In this document: piece after piece, positions 27,350 to 35,658 of the stretch
How the letters are laid out: each line of letters opens with the position of its first letter
Position numbering within the stretch: position 1 is the first letter of the stretch
DNA from: Tissierella_A sp964489715
Lineage (GTDB): Bacteria; Bacillota; Clostridia; Tissierellales; Tissierellaceae
DNA: 39,379 nt
Reading direction: 5' to 3'
Assembly: GCA_964489715.1 (NCBI GenBank)
Contig: CAZBAK010000012.1
Coordinates: forward strand, 1-39,379
The notes under the pieces: model-generated
Told to the model about the DNA's origin: nothing
The model's input: only the letters and a program-made list of their open reading frames with translations
Databases searched by the model: none
Program-made: the position numbers and the translations under genes

Positions 27350-28264
27350 TTATATCCCCTTGTCTACCTTTTCTATATTTTCAAAAGCAAGCTTTCCTGC
27401 TCCTATACTGCCAGCGTCGTTTAAATAAAGAGCTGGTAGGATTTCCATACCCTCTGAATCATTAGAATAACTTTTATACTTTTTTAAAGTTAAATTCCAC
27501 CAATACTCTTTTGAGTTTATAAGTCCTCCACCTATTATTATAGCTTGTGGATCAAATATATTTTTTAAACTGACCAGATATACTGCTAAATTACTAGTGA
27601 ATTCTTCTACCACTCCTTTAGCTATGTTATCATTCTTATCTTGAAATATATCTTTTCCCCTCTTATATAAACCTGATCGCTCTTTATATATTCTTTCTAT
27701 AGCAGTTCCTGATATATATTTTTCTACACATCCCCTTTGACCGCAAGTACATTTTTCTCCAAAGGGATAAAGTATAACATGGCCTAGCTCTCCTGCTTGA
27801 TAGTTGTCCCCCTCCAAGAAGCCTAATTTTTCTATATATATAGCTCCTCCTAGACCTGTTCCTATAGTTATCATTAAAAAGTTTTTAAAATCTTTTGCAG
27901 CACCTATCCATGACTCACATTTAGCCGCCATATTTGCATCATTTCCTACAAATACTGGTAAATTTGGAAATTTATTATTTATTTCCTTTCTTATATTTGT
28001 ACCAGCCCAGTCCTTTATATTTCCTCCATGCTTTAAAACTCTTCCTTCTTCTGAGTCTATAAAGCCTGGGGATCCTATTCCAACTCCAATTATATCTTTA
28101 TTTAACAATTCATCTATAACCTGTATTATTTTATTTAAAACATCTTTTTTAGATTTAGTAGTAGATATATCCCTACTGGTCTTTTTTAATATATTCCCAT
28201 CTTTATCAATAATTCCAGCCAGCAAAGTAGTAGCTCCTAGATCTATGCCTATTACTTTTCTCAT
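27350..28264 (-). CDS. ROK-family sugar kinase (glucokinase-like)
   Basis: 304 residues. ATP-binding start GIDLGATTL, sugar-binding segment GNDANMAA, second phosphate motif TIGTGLGG, GELGH, and the ROK zinc motif CTCGQRGCVE. Probably phosphorylates glucose or another hexose with ATP in the cytosol; the sugar is not fixed by sequence. No DNA-binding domain, so an enzyme and not a ROK repressor. 28 bases after glsA. No sugar transporter is nearby. Confidence 0.92.
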   Translation of the reverse strand: MRKVIGIDLGATTLLAGIIDKDGNILKKTSRDISTTKSKKDVLNKIIQVIDELLNKDIIGVGIGSPGFIDSEEGRVLKHGGNIKDWAGTNIRKEINNKFPNLPVFVGNDANMAAKCESWIGAAKDFKNFLMITIGTGLGGAIYIEKLGFLEGDNYQAGELGHVILYPFGEKCTCGQRGCVEKYISGTAIERIYKERSGLYKRGKDIFQDKNDNIAKGVVEEFTSNLAVYLVSLKNIFDPQAIIIGGGLINSKEYWWNLTLKKYKSYSNDSEGMEILPALYLNDAGSIGAGKLAFENIEKVDKGI

Positions 28265-28292
28265 TTCAATCTCCTTTACTATTAAAGTTCTC

Positions 28293-29207
28293 TTAAAATA
28301 TACTTAACTTTAATTCTTTAGAAAGCTCTTTTAATACCTTGTATCCAACAAGAGGATTGCCTCTACTATCTAAAGAAGGTCCGTAAAAACCAATTCCGTA
28401 TCTTTCTGGTAACACACTTAATATGCCACCTGCAACACCTGATTTAGAAGGTATGCCTACTTTGGCTGCCCATTGACCACTGAAATTATACATCCCCGTA
28501 TTATTCATTATAGCTATTAATAAATTGCTAAGATTCTTTTTATCTATATTTTTAGCTAAGTCTATGTTTTCAAACCTGTTAGCTATATTAAACCCTATAT
28601 TTGCCAGGTCTATTGTATTTAAACTTATGGAACATTGTTTAAAGTAATTGTCTAGAATATTATCTACATGGCCTTGCATAATATCTTCTGCTTTCATAAG
28701 ATATGCTATAGCTCTATTTTTATCTCCTGTATTTTTTTCAGATATATAAACTTCTTCATCTAATCCTATGTCTTCATTTAATGCTAACTTTCTTGTAAGT
28801 TTGAGTATTTTATTAAATTTTTCATCTTTTTCCCCTTGGATTAGAGAAGTTACAATTATGGCTCCAGAGTTCATCATTGGATTTATGGTTTTTATGGTAT
28901 TTGCATCTTCTAGATAAGATATATTATTAAAAGATCTGTCACTGCCTTCATACCCAGTCTTTTCAAATACCTCTTCTGCTCCATTTTCTATTATAGCCTG
29001 TATTAAAGCCACTATCTTAGAAATACTCTGCATGGTAAAGTTTTTATTATAATCTCCCACACTATATCTTTTTCCTGCTTTATCAATAATGCTCAAACCA
29101 CAATCTTGAATATTAGCATTTTTTAATGCCGGTATATAGTCAGCTACCCTTCCCTCCTTATAGAAATCTTTATTATTATTTATTATCTTTTCTAGTAAAT
29201 CTTCCAT
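28293..29207 (-). CDS. glsA: Glutaminase A
   Basis: 304 residues, the family's normal length. The Ser-x-x-Lys active site is SISK (Ser61, Lys64) after FTMQ; conserved INPMMNSGAI, DANTIKT, GDKNRAIAYLM and KSGVAGGI follow. It hydrolyses glutamine to glutamate and ammonia. The start is one base after the stop of the RluA-type gene, whose last codons carry the GAGAG-type ribosome binding site, so translation is probably coupled. Linking a pseudouridine synthase with a glutaminase has no obvious metabolic logic. Confidence 0.95.
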   Translation of the reverse strand: MEDLLEKIINNNKDFYKEGRVADYIPALKNANIQDCGLSIIDKAGKRYSVGDYNKNFTMQSISKIVALIQAIIENGAEEVFEKTGYEGSDRSFNNISYLEDANTIKTINPMMNSGAIIVTSLIQGEKDEKFNKILKLTRKLALNEDIGLDEEVYISEKNTGDKNRAIAYLMKAEDIMQGHVDNILDNYFKQCSISLNTIDLANIGFNIANRFENIDLAKNIDKKNLSNLLIAIMNNTGMYNFSGQWAAKVGIPSKSGVAGGILSVLPERYGIGFYGPSLDSRGNPLVGYKVLKELSKELKLSIF

Positions 29208-29208
29208 T

Positions 29209-30186
29209 TTATCTCTCCTCGTTAAATAAATCTTTTTCTAACTTCTTAAACAGATCATTTGTTGGCGCTTGAAATGTTTGACCATTTAGATAACTTAAAC
29301 TATCCTCAAGACCATTAAATTCAACCTTATAAGAATGTAGCATTTGATTCTCGATTCCATATTCTTCTTTGAATTTTTTATTTACACTTTCATTTCCATA
29401 CTTTCTATCTCCTATAAGTGGATAACCTAAAGAAGAAAGATGTCCTCTTATTTGATGAGTTCTACCAGTTATAAGTTCTACCTCTACTAATGTATACCCA
29501 TCTTTAAAGGTCAAAGGCCTTATTTCGGTTAAAATTTCTTTAGAGTCTTCTAGAGATCTACTTGAAATTTTAACTTTATTTCTTTCCTCATCTTTTAATA
29601 AATAAGCTTTTTCACTTTTCTCCTCTTTGATTTCACCTTTTACAATAGTTTTATAAAATCTTCTTATACTTAACTTTTTCAAAGCTTCGTTTATAAGCTT
29701 AAGACTTTCATAGTTTTTAGCACCTATTATAAGTCCAGAAGTATTTCTATCAAGCCTATTACATATAGACGGAGTGAATGTTCTCTCTATTCTAGGTACA
29801 TAATCTCCAGTCCTTATAAGGTAAGATATTAAACTATCTACTACATTTTCTTCAAACTCTCCACCTCTTCCATGTGAAAGCATATTCAATTCTTTATTGA
29901 TTAAAACAATATTCTCATCTTCAAATATAATATCTAGATTTATATTTGATTTAGCTTCTATTTCATCAGCTTCAAATTTCTTAATAGTTTCTTCCGCTAA
30001 ATATAATTGCACTATATCTCCTTCATATATCATAGAATCAGGCTTGGCCCTTTTATCATTAAGCTTTATATTTTTCTTTCTAATCATCTTGTATATGAAG
30101 CCTGCAGAAGCCTTAGCAAGATATTTTTTTAAAAATCTATCTAGCCTCTGTTCATTTTCATTTTTATCAATTTCTATTTCTCTCAA
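29209..30186 (-). CDS. RluA-family pseudouridine synthase with S4 domain
   Basis: 325 residues. S4 RNA-binding domain (about 12-62: EQRLDRFLKKYL, KLNDKRAKPDSMIYEGD), then the catalytic domain with RLDRNTSG, catalytic Asp146, and TGRTHQIRGHL. In the RluC/RluD clade that modifies 23S rRNA; exact target uncertain. The start is TTG at 30186 with AAAGGTGA upstream. First gene of a unit with glsA and a ROK kinase, divergent from the MltG-like gene. Confidence 0.93.
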   Translation of the reverse strand: MREIEIDKNENEQRLDRFLKKYLAKASAGFIYKMIRKKNIKLNDKRAKPDSMIYEGDIVQLYLAEETIKKFEADEIEAKSNINLDIIFEDENIVLINKELNMLSHGRGGEFEENVVDSLISYLIRTGDYVPRIERTFTPSICNRLDRNTSGLIIGAKNYESLKLINEALKKLSIRRFYKTIVKGEIKEEKSEKAYLLKDEERNKVKISSRSLEDSKEILTEIRPLTFKDGYTLVEVELITGRTHQIRGHLSSLGYPLIGDRKYGNESVNKKFKEEYGIENQMLHSYKVEFNGLEDSLSYLNGQTFQAPTNDLFKKLEKDLFNEER

Positions 30187-30203
30187 TTTATTTCACCTTT
30201 TCC

Positions 30204-30244
30204 CTCTCTTTATGTTATAATTACATTATATAACATTGAGAGAG
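30204..30244. promoter_or_regulatory. Near-perfect inverted repeat between divergent genes
   Basis: 16-base arms (30204-30219 and 30229-30244) match at 14 positions with a 9-base centre. TATAAT boxes occur on the plus strand (30216-30221) and on the minus strand (30230-30225). The dyad covers the only promoter space for both divergent genes, so it is a plausible shared operator. Confidence 0.45.
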
Positions 30245-30293
30245 ATATTTGTTATTTTATAGATAAAACATAAAAAGGATAAAAGGTGAAGAT

Positions 30294-30770
30294 ATGAAAG
30301 ATTCTTTAGAAAGACTTAAAGATATATTATACAATATATCAGATTATTTGATAATGGGAGCCATTGTAATAGTCATTGGATTGATAATAGGATGGAGACT
30401 GGACATATTATTTCCAGATACTACAAGAGCCATGGTAGATACAGGGAATAAAATTGTTTCAGAAAAAGAGAATCCCGAAATTTCTCAAGATAGTAAAGTT
30501 GAAGACTTAGAAACAGAAGATAAAGAAGTCGTAGTTGAAGAAGTAAGTGAAGAAGTTCCCGAAACAATAAGAGTATCAATACCTAAGGGTAGTCCTTCTA
30601 CAAGTATAGCTAATATTTTGGTAGAAAAAGAACTTGTTGAAACTACAAAAGAATTTGAAGACATGGTTCAAAAGTTGGATTTAGAAAAGAGTTTACGCTC
30701 TGGACATTACGATATTGAGGAAAATTCATCCCTAGAATCAATTGTAAAAATAATAGCAAATCAGAAATAA
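30294..30770 (+). CDS. Membrane-anchored MltG-like (YceG N-terminal part) protein without catalytic domain
   Basis: 158 residues. One transmembrane helix (about 19-40), an acidic low-complexity linker (about 58-92, Glu/Val/Asp), then about 65 residues resembling the LysM-like part of endolytic transglycosylase MltG: VSIPKGSPSTSIANILVEK, a FEDMV helix, SGHYDIEENSSLESIVKII. MltG is usually near 340 residues with a catalytic Glu domain that is absent here. Short MltG-annotated proteins of this build are, as I recall, found in Clostridia. It may bind glycan strands at the membrane surface without cutting. A terminator follows. Confidence 0.75.
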   Translation: MKDSLERLKDILYNISDYLIMGAIVIVIGLIIGWRLDILFPDTTRAMVDTGNKIVSEKENPEISQDSKVEDLETEDKEVVVEEVSEEVPETIRVSIPKGSPSTSIANILVEKELVETTKEFEDMVQKLDLEKSLRSGHYDIEENSSLESIVKIIANQK

Positions 30771-30772
30771 AC

Positions 30773-30801
30773 AAACCACATATCATAATGATATGTGGTT
30801 T
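30773..30801. terminator. Bidirectional terminator
   Basis: 14-base arms AAACCACATATCAT and its complement around one base, with T-tract to the right, between two convergent genes. Confidence 0.85.
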
Positions 30802-30803
30802 TT

Positions 30804-31364
30804 CTAATATGGTTCATTTATATAGCCATCTATTAGAGATTCTTTCTTATCTTCTATAAATACATTTTCTTCCTTTAGAATATCTAATAGCCATTTAGCT
30901 TTAGAATGAAAAATAGCCTCTTCATAATCTAAAAGTACTATTTCATAAAGCTTATCTTTTAAAAATTTAGAATTAACCTTTATAAAATATGCTTCTATTC
31001 CTCTAAATTCTAAAAACTTCATAAGACTAAGAGCTGATCTATCTTTTTCATGATAATAGTTATTGCCCTTATTAAAATAATAATTATAGTATCTTTGATG
31101 TTTTCTAGTATTTCTAGTTTCTTTAGCTAGCATATTATAATATTTTGCAAGTACATTATAATACTGATAATTAAACATTCCCTTTTCATAGCTATCAATT
31201 CTTAAAAATGGTTTTAAATTAGTTCTCCTAACCAAATCAAAATTATATTCTAAGAATTCTCTCTTACTTATATCTCCATTTGTAAACTGAATAATTAATG
31301 ATGATCTTTGGTCAAAAAACTTATCAAAAATTCCTTTTTTTCTATAAATAGTCAAGTTACACAC
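30804..31364 (-). CDS. Uncharacterised protein, 180-190 residues
   Basis: 186 residues in the longest form, no signal peptide or membrane helix. It is rich in Tyr, Lys, Phe and Asn (YYNYYFNKGNNYYHEKDRSA) and largely helical, ending in an acidic tail. I do not recognise an enzymatic motif. It may fall in a clostridial domain of unknown function (possibly DUF6648, from memory and unchecked). Start choice is open: GTG at 31364 lacks a good ribosome binding site, while TTG at 31355 has GGGTG 6 bases before it. It stands alone on the minus strand, 38 bases after the RsuA-type gene. Confidence 0.7.
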   Translation of the reverse strand: MCNLTIYRKKGIFDKFFDQRSSLIIQFTNGDISKREFLEYNFDLVRRTNLKPFLRIDSYEKGMFNYQYYNVLAKYYNMLAKETRNTRKHQRYYNYYFNKGNNYYHEKDRSALSLMKFLEFRGIEAYFIKVNSKFLKDKLYEIVLLDYEEAIFHSKAKWLLDILKEENVFIEDKKESLIDGYINEPY

Positions 31365-31402
31365 CCATTCTAATTCTTTTTATATGTATTATATCATATA
31401 TA

Positions 31403-32125
31403 TCAAATATTTTTTAATGAAAACAATTCATCTTCTGTTAATTCTCTATATTCTCCTAAATTTAAAGTTTCATCTAAGCTTAAAGGACCAATAGAAATTC
31501 TCTTTAAGTAGAGTACTCTCATGGATAGAGCTTCAAACATCCTTTTAACTTGATGATATTTCCCTTCTTTGATGGTTAAATATACTTTAGATACTATATT
31601 TGACTCTATTATATCTAAAGAAGCAGGAAGAGTTAAATATCCATCTTCTAATTTCACACCTTTTTTAAAACTATTTATATGTTCTTCTTCCACAAAACCA
31701 TCTACTTCTACATAATAAGTTTTTTCTACAGCTTTTCTTGGAGAAAGTAACTCATGAGATAACTTGCCATCATTTGTTATTAGCATTAGTCCTTCAGTAT
31801 CCTTGTCAAGTCTACCTGCTGGGAAAGGATTGAATATAAGATATTCTTCTGAAAGTAAGCTTATGACAGTGTCATCAAGAGGATCTTCTGTGGAGGATAC
31901 TAGTCCCTGTGGCTTATTCATCATTATGTATATATGCTCTCTATAGTTTACTCTTTCTTCATTAAAATATATTTCATTTTTATATGGATTTATTTTAATG
32001 TCATTTTTTAAAACTATTTTCCCATTAATTTTAATATTACCATCTTTTATGATTTTCTTGATCTCTTTTCTGCTTCCATAGCCCATATTTGATAAAACTT
32101 TGTCCAATCTTTGTAATTTTGCCAT
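31403..32125 (-). CDS. RsuA/RluB-family pseudouridine synthase
   Basis: 240 residues. S4 domain (about 4-60: LQRLDKVLSNMGYGSRKEIKKII), then GRLDKDTEGLMLITNDG with catalytic Asp107 and KYHQVKRMF typical of the RsuA branch. It modifies 16S rRNA (U516 in E. coli RsuA) or 23S rRNA; the length and the DKDTEG form favour RsuA. AAGAAGGTGG ribosome binding site before ATG. Third pseudouridine synthase in the window. Confidence 0.93.
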   Translation of the reverse strand: MAKLQRLDKVLSNMGYGSRKEIKKIIKDGNIKINGKIVLKNDIKINPYKNEIYFNEERVNYREHIYIMMNKPQGLVSSTEDPLDDTVISLLSEEYLIFNPFPAGRLDKDTEGLMLITNDGKLSHELLSPRKAVEKTYYVEVDGFVEEEHINSFKKGVKLEDGYLTLPASLDIIESNIVSKVYLTIKEGKYHQVKRMFEALSMRVLYLKRISIGPLSLDETLNLGEYRELTEDELFSLKNI

Positions 32126-32170
32126 TTTACCACCTTCTTTAAATCATATTTATAAAATTATACAAATAAG

Positions 32171-32212
32171 GAGATAAAACAAAGATAGATCATTCTAACT
32201 TTGTTTTATCTC
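32171..32212 (-). terminator. Strong hairpin after the P-loop gene, probable terminator
   Basis: Perfect 14-base arms GAGATAAAACAAAG and its complement with a 14-base loop, between the P-loop gene and the RsuA-type gene. The T-tract on the minus strand is interrupted, so termination may be partial. Confidence 0.6.
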
Positions 32213-32236
32213 AAAATCAACTTTTATAATTTTATT

Positions 32237-32665
32237 TTAAACAACCGCTTCCAATTCTACACAATATTCTTTAAGATGCTCTGGTATATCTTTTAAAACA
32301 TAATCTACATTTATAAAAAAATCTGTATTAAATTTATCTGATATAAATGTTAATCTTTCTAATAAATCTTGTAGATCCTTTACTTCTATATCCATAATTT
32401 TATAAATTCCATCAACATATATTTTTTCTAAATCATAATCTTTACTAATGATTCCACATAAAAAGCCATAGAAAGATTCAATATTTAAAATCTTGAATTC
32501 CATGGCATTAATAAGTCTTACACTATGGTCTAAAGTGAATATATGATCATCATCAACATCTACAAAAGCTATATTACCGTTACCTTCCTTCATGTCCCTG
32601 TTTGCATTATCTATCAACCACTTAGTCTTACCTGTACCTTTTTCTCCTAAAATAAATTTAACCAT
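32237..32665 (-). CDS. Small P-loop ATP-binding protein of unknown function
   Basis: 142 residues. The N-terminus is a clean Walker A, FILGEKGTGKTKWLIDNAN; Walker B-like strands are IAFVDVDDD and FINVDYV. It lacks the rest of any AAA or kinase domain I know, so it is a minimal P-loop protein; similar ones are often annotated simply as ATP-binding or PilT-like. The start is the ATG at 32665: AGG lies 8 bases upstream and the GTG at 32674 overlaps it. It is 63 bases after the radical SAM gene. Confidence 0.8.
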   Translation of the reverse strand: MVKFILGEKGTGKTKWLIDNANRDMKEGNGNIAFVDVDDDHIFTLDHSVRLINAMEFKILNIESFYGFLCGIISKDYDLEKIYVDGIYKIMDIEVKDLQDLLERLTFISDKFNTDFFINVDYVLKDIPEHLKEYCVELEAVV

Positions 32666-32728
32666 GTTAAACACCTAGCCTTTCTTTTATATTAATTTAA
32701 AATCTAAATAAAATTAGTCTCTTACTAT

Positions 32729-33688
32729 TTAACTGTTACTAAATATTTTTAGAGCTTTACCATTTAAATAATCGAATTTTTTCCCTTGATAGGTATTATC
32801 TTTTTCCATTGTTTTTACAATATCATCTCTTATTTTCCACCAAGATGTATTCCAATTTACAAATAATCCATTTTCCTTAGGGGCTCTTCCAATAATCCTT
32901 TGAACTACTATATCAGGATCTAGATATTCTAAAAATCTTATTACTCTCTCCTCATAATCTTCCCTAGAAATCATTTGAAACTCTCCTCTTTCATACTGAT
33001 TTCCTAGCTCAGTCCCTTTAACTATATAGAGAGCATGGAGTTTCACTTCATCTATTCCAAGAGATGATATTAACTTAGCATTTTCTATAATATCAAGCAT
33101 ATTATCCCAAGGAAAATTCAATATTAAATGAGTACATATTCTTAACTTGTATTTTTTTATTCTTAAACTTGCATCTATAAACTCACTTAAACTATGACCT
33201 CTATTAATTTTTTTAAGAGTATGATAGTTTACTGTTTGTAGACCTAACTCTATAGTTATTGACAGATTATATTCTTCTTGTATCTTGTTTAAAAATTCTA
33301 AATATTCATCATTGATACAATCTGGCCTTGTAGATATAGATATTCCTACTACATCTTCTCTAATACTAGATCTAATATAATCTTTGAATCTATGGAGCTC
33401 TAAATAGGTATTGGTAAAATTTTGAAAATATGCTATAAATTTCTTAGCCTTATATCTCTTACCTATATATTCAATATTTATCTCCATTTGCTCTTCTACT
33501 GATAGTGTAGGAGACAGATTCCCAAAGCTTCCACCTTCTTCACCACAAAATGTGCATCCTCCAAGGCTTAAGTTGCCATCTCTATTGGGGCATGTAAGTG
33601 GTAAATTTATAGGTATCTTATAAACTTTTTCTCCAAATTCTCTTTTTAAATATCCAGAATAGGTCCTGTATACTTTTATTTCATTCAA
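32729..33688 (-). CDS. Radical SAM protein of the YtqA/TIGR01212 family
   Basis: About 319 residues. The iron-sulfur cysteines are arranged CPNRDGNLSLGGCTFC (C-x11-C-x2-C), the TIGR01212 variant and not the usual CxxxCxxC. Conserved segments YFQNFTNTY, GISISTRPDC and ELGLQTVNYHTLKKINRGH (Elp3-like SAM core) follow. Family function is not settled; a role in tRNA modification has been proposed for YtqA-type proteins. The start is most likely TTG at 33688: GAGG is 8 bases upstream and the GTG at 33697 overlaps that site. Confidence 0.92.
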   Translation of the reverse strand: MNEIKVYRTYSGYLKREFGEKVYKIPINLPLTCPNRDGNLSLGGCTFCGEEGGSFGNLSPTLSVEEQMEINIEYIGKRYKAKKFIAYFQNFTNTYLELHRFKDYIRSSIREDVVGISISTRPDCINDEYLEFLNKIQEEYNLSITIELGLQTVNYHTLKKINRGHSLSEFIDASLRIKKYKLRICTHLILNFPWDNMLDIIENAKLISSLGIDEVKLHALYIVKGTELGNQYERGEFQMISREDYEERVIRFLEYLDPDIVVQRIIGRAPKENGLFVNWNTSWWKIRDDIVKTMEKDNTYQGKKFDYLNGKALKIFSNS

Positions 33689-33782
33689 ATGATTCACCTC
33701 TAGGATTTCAAATAATTAAAATTATTCTTAAAAACATTATATCATAATACCATTAAAATAGTATCTATAAATTAAGAATTTT

Positions 33783-33810
33783 CAGTTTTTATTGATCAGT
33801 TTTTATTGAT
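33783..33810. repeat. Two-copy 14-base tandem repeat
   Basis: CAGTTTTTATTGAT occurs twice without a gap, followed by a partial copy. It lies between the radical SAM gene and the terminator of the DUF1292 gene. No function is evident. Confidence 0.7.
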
Positions 33811-33818
33811 TTATTGAA

Positions 33819-33851
33819 ATAAAGTACTCTACACTTAGTAAAGTACTTTAT
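33819..33851 (-). terminator. Terminator after the DUF1292 gene
   Basis: 10-base arms ATAAAGTACT / AGTACTTTAT with a 13-base loop, followed on the minus strand by T-rich sequence, immediately after the stop codon. Confidence 0.65.
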
Positions 33852-33855
33852 ATTG

Positions 33856-34185
33856 TTAGTCTTCTTCATCTTCTCCATACTCTTCATACTCTTCATCTTC
33901 AAACAAATCAAAATAAGATTCTGCTACTAATTCTAATTCTTTCTCATCTTCAATTGGAATCAGCTCAAAATCTTCTTCAGACTCTTTGAATTCATAAAGC
34001 AATACTTCATCTTCATCTCCTGGAAGAAGAGCTATATATTCCTTGTCTTCAACTTCAAATATGCCTAAAACTTCACATTCTACTTCTACATCATCTTCAA
34101 ATGTTAAATAAATTACATCTATTTCACCTTCATGATCATGATTGCAATTTTCATCATGAACATGACCGTCCATTTCTTTTGTCAT
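33856..34185 (-). CDS. DUF1292 protein with His-rich N-terminus
   Basis: 109 residues, very acidic. The core VIYLTFEDDVEVECEVLGIFEVEDKEYIALLPGDEDEVLLYEF is DUF1292 (YrzB-like), common in Firmicutes near the mltG/yrrM genes. It has an added N-terminal stretch HVHDENCNHDHEG with four His and one Cys that could bind a metal, and a Glu/Asp/Tyr tail. GGGAGG precedes the ATG. Function of DUF1292 unknown. Confidence 0.9.
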   Translation of the reverse strand: MTKEMDGHVHDENCNHDHEGEIDVIYLTFEDDVEVECEVLGIFEVEDKEYIALLPGDEDEVLLYEFKESEEDFELIPIEDEKELELVAESYFDLFEDEEYEEYGEDEED

Positions 34186-34463
34186 ATTTTATTCCTCCCT
34201 TTTATTTTTTCAAGACAAGTTATATGTCTAAATTTAATTATACCTCTTCTATATGGAGATTTAAAGCTTATTTGGAAAAGACTTCTTATAAAATTAAATG
34301 TTAATAAAATTTATCTGATTCTTATATTTTAATACAAGAATCATTCTTCTATATTTGGCTTTTAAGCTAGACTCTATATTGTCAACACTATTATATCGTC
34401 AAAGCTAAACAAAAGAAGCCAAGTGTCTATCTAGCCCTTAGAAGGCTATATACTTCCCTAGCT
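34186..34463. other. 278-base intergenic region with several inverted repeats
   Basis: No convincing gene. Inverted repeats are TGATTCTT/AAGAATCA (34316-34323, 34336-34343) and TTGGCTT/AAGCCAA (34355-34361, 34416-34422). Between the latter, TTGAC boxes and a TATAAT occur on the minus strand. It could hold the end of msrA transcripts, a promoter, or a small RNA; the evidence is thin. Confidence 0.4.
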
Positions 34464-34940
34464 TTAATCATTTAAATCTATATGACAATAACCACCAGGG
34501 TTTTTCTTTAAATAGTCTTGATGATATTCTTCAGCCTTATAATAAACTTTTAATTCTTCTATTTCTGTAACTATTGGCTTATCATAGTTTCGCTTTTGTT
34601 CTTCTAAAGTTTTAAATATTGTTTCTCTATCTTCTTCATCTACATAATATATTCCTGTTCTATACTGGCTCCCTCTATCTGGACCTTGCCTGTTTTTAAC
34701 TGTTGGATCTATTATCTTCCAAAATTTATTTAATATTTCTTCTAAAGATATTTCTTTTTCATCAAACTCAACCTTTGTGGTTTCAGTATGGCCTGTTAGG
34801 CCAGTACAAACCTGTTCATAACTAGGATTTTTTCGCCTTCCATTTGCGTAACCCACTTCTGTTTTTGTAACTCCCCTTATTCTTGAGAAATATTCTTCTA
34901 CTCCCCAAAAACAGCCTCCTGCTAAATATATTTCCTTCAT
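34464..34940 (-). CDS. msrA: Peptide-methionine (S)-S-oxide reductase
   Basis: 158 residues. The active-site motif GCFWG has Cys10; YANGRRKNPSYEQVCTGLTGHTE... and AEEYHQDYLKKNPGGYC match MsrA. It reduces methionine sulfoxide in oxidised proteins in the cytosol. No MsrB domain is fused, and none is in the window. Separated from lrgB by 25 bases on the same strand, so co-transcription is possible. Confidence 0.96.
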   Translation of the reverse strand: MKEIYLAGGCFWGVEEYFSRIRGVTKTEVGYANGRRKNPSYEQVCTGLTGHTETTKVEFDEKEISLEEILNKFWKIIDPTVKNRQGPDRGSQYRTGIYYVDEEDRETIFKTLEEQKRNYDKPIVTEIEELKVYYKAEEYHQDYLKKNPGGYCHIDLND

Positions 34941-34965
34941 ATCTTACACCCTTTCTCAAATCAAC

Positions 34966-35658
34966 TTACATTATAAAATTTATAATTACTGGAGCTATAA
35001 AAACTGTTATAATTCCTGCTATACCTATAGCAAGTGAACTCATAGCACCTTCTACAGAACCAAGCTCCATAGCTTTTGTAGTTCCTATCACATGAGAAGA
35101 TGTTCCCAATGCTATGCCTTTTGCCCTCTTACTTTTTATCTTGAAAAGCTTAAATACTCTTGATGATATTATATTACCCAATATTCCTGTTACAATAACA
35201 AAAACTACTGTTATTGATGGTATTCCATTTATCTGTTTTGATATATCTATAGCTATAGCAGATGTAACAGACTTTGGTATCAATGATAAGGTAATTATAT
35301 CATCTAATAGAAATAGCTTACTTAAAAGAATCACAGACAATATACCAGAAAGTGAACCTATAAATATGGCTACTAGGATAGACATTACATTTTTTTTCAA
35401 TAGATCTATCCTCTTATATATAGGTATAGATAGGGCCACAGTAGCTGGGCCTAAAAAAAAGCTAATCATATTGCCACCTTTTTGATAGTTTTCTATACTT
35501 ATATCCATATATTTAAGAAAGAAAATAATAAGCACTATGCTTATTGCTATAGGATTTAATAGAGGATTATCCATTTTTTTATAAAAAAAGTTACACAAGC
35601 TAAAGACTATTATAGTCAATGTGATTCCAAATAAAGGTGTATTTACATATTCCATCAT
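34966..35658 (-). CDS. lrgB: LrgB-family membrane protein
   Basis: 230 residues, about six to seven transmembrane helices. LrgB signatures include FFLGPATVALSIPIYK, LSLIPKSVTSAIAIDIS and GTSSHVIGTTKAMELG. With LrgA it forms the LrgAB/CidAB system, described as (anti)holin-like or as pyruvate/acetate transporters (PftAB). It overlaps lrgA by 4 bases (ATGA), so translation is coupled. Confidence 0.95.
   Translation of the reverse strand: MMEYVNTPLFGITLTIIVFSLCNFFYKKMDNPLLNPIAISIVLIIFFLKYMDISIENYQKGGNMISFFLGPATVALSIPIYKRIDLLKKNVMSILVAIFIGSLSGILSVILLSKLFLLDDIITLSLIPKSVTSAIAIDISKQINGIPSITVVFVIVTGILGNIISSRVFKLFKIKSKRAKGIALGTSSHVIGTTKAMELGSVEGAMSSLAIGIAGIITVFIAPVIINFIM

Noticed and set aside
27350..28264. 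ROK repressor instead of sugar kinase
   Set aside because: No helix-turn-helix at the N-terminus; ATP-binding motifs begin at residue 6.
34101..34332. Two small plus-strand open frames of about 66 residues over the DUF1292 start region
   Set aside because: No ribosome binding sites, and they are antisense to the DUF1292 gene and an AT-rich gap with unlikely composition.
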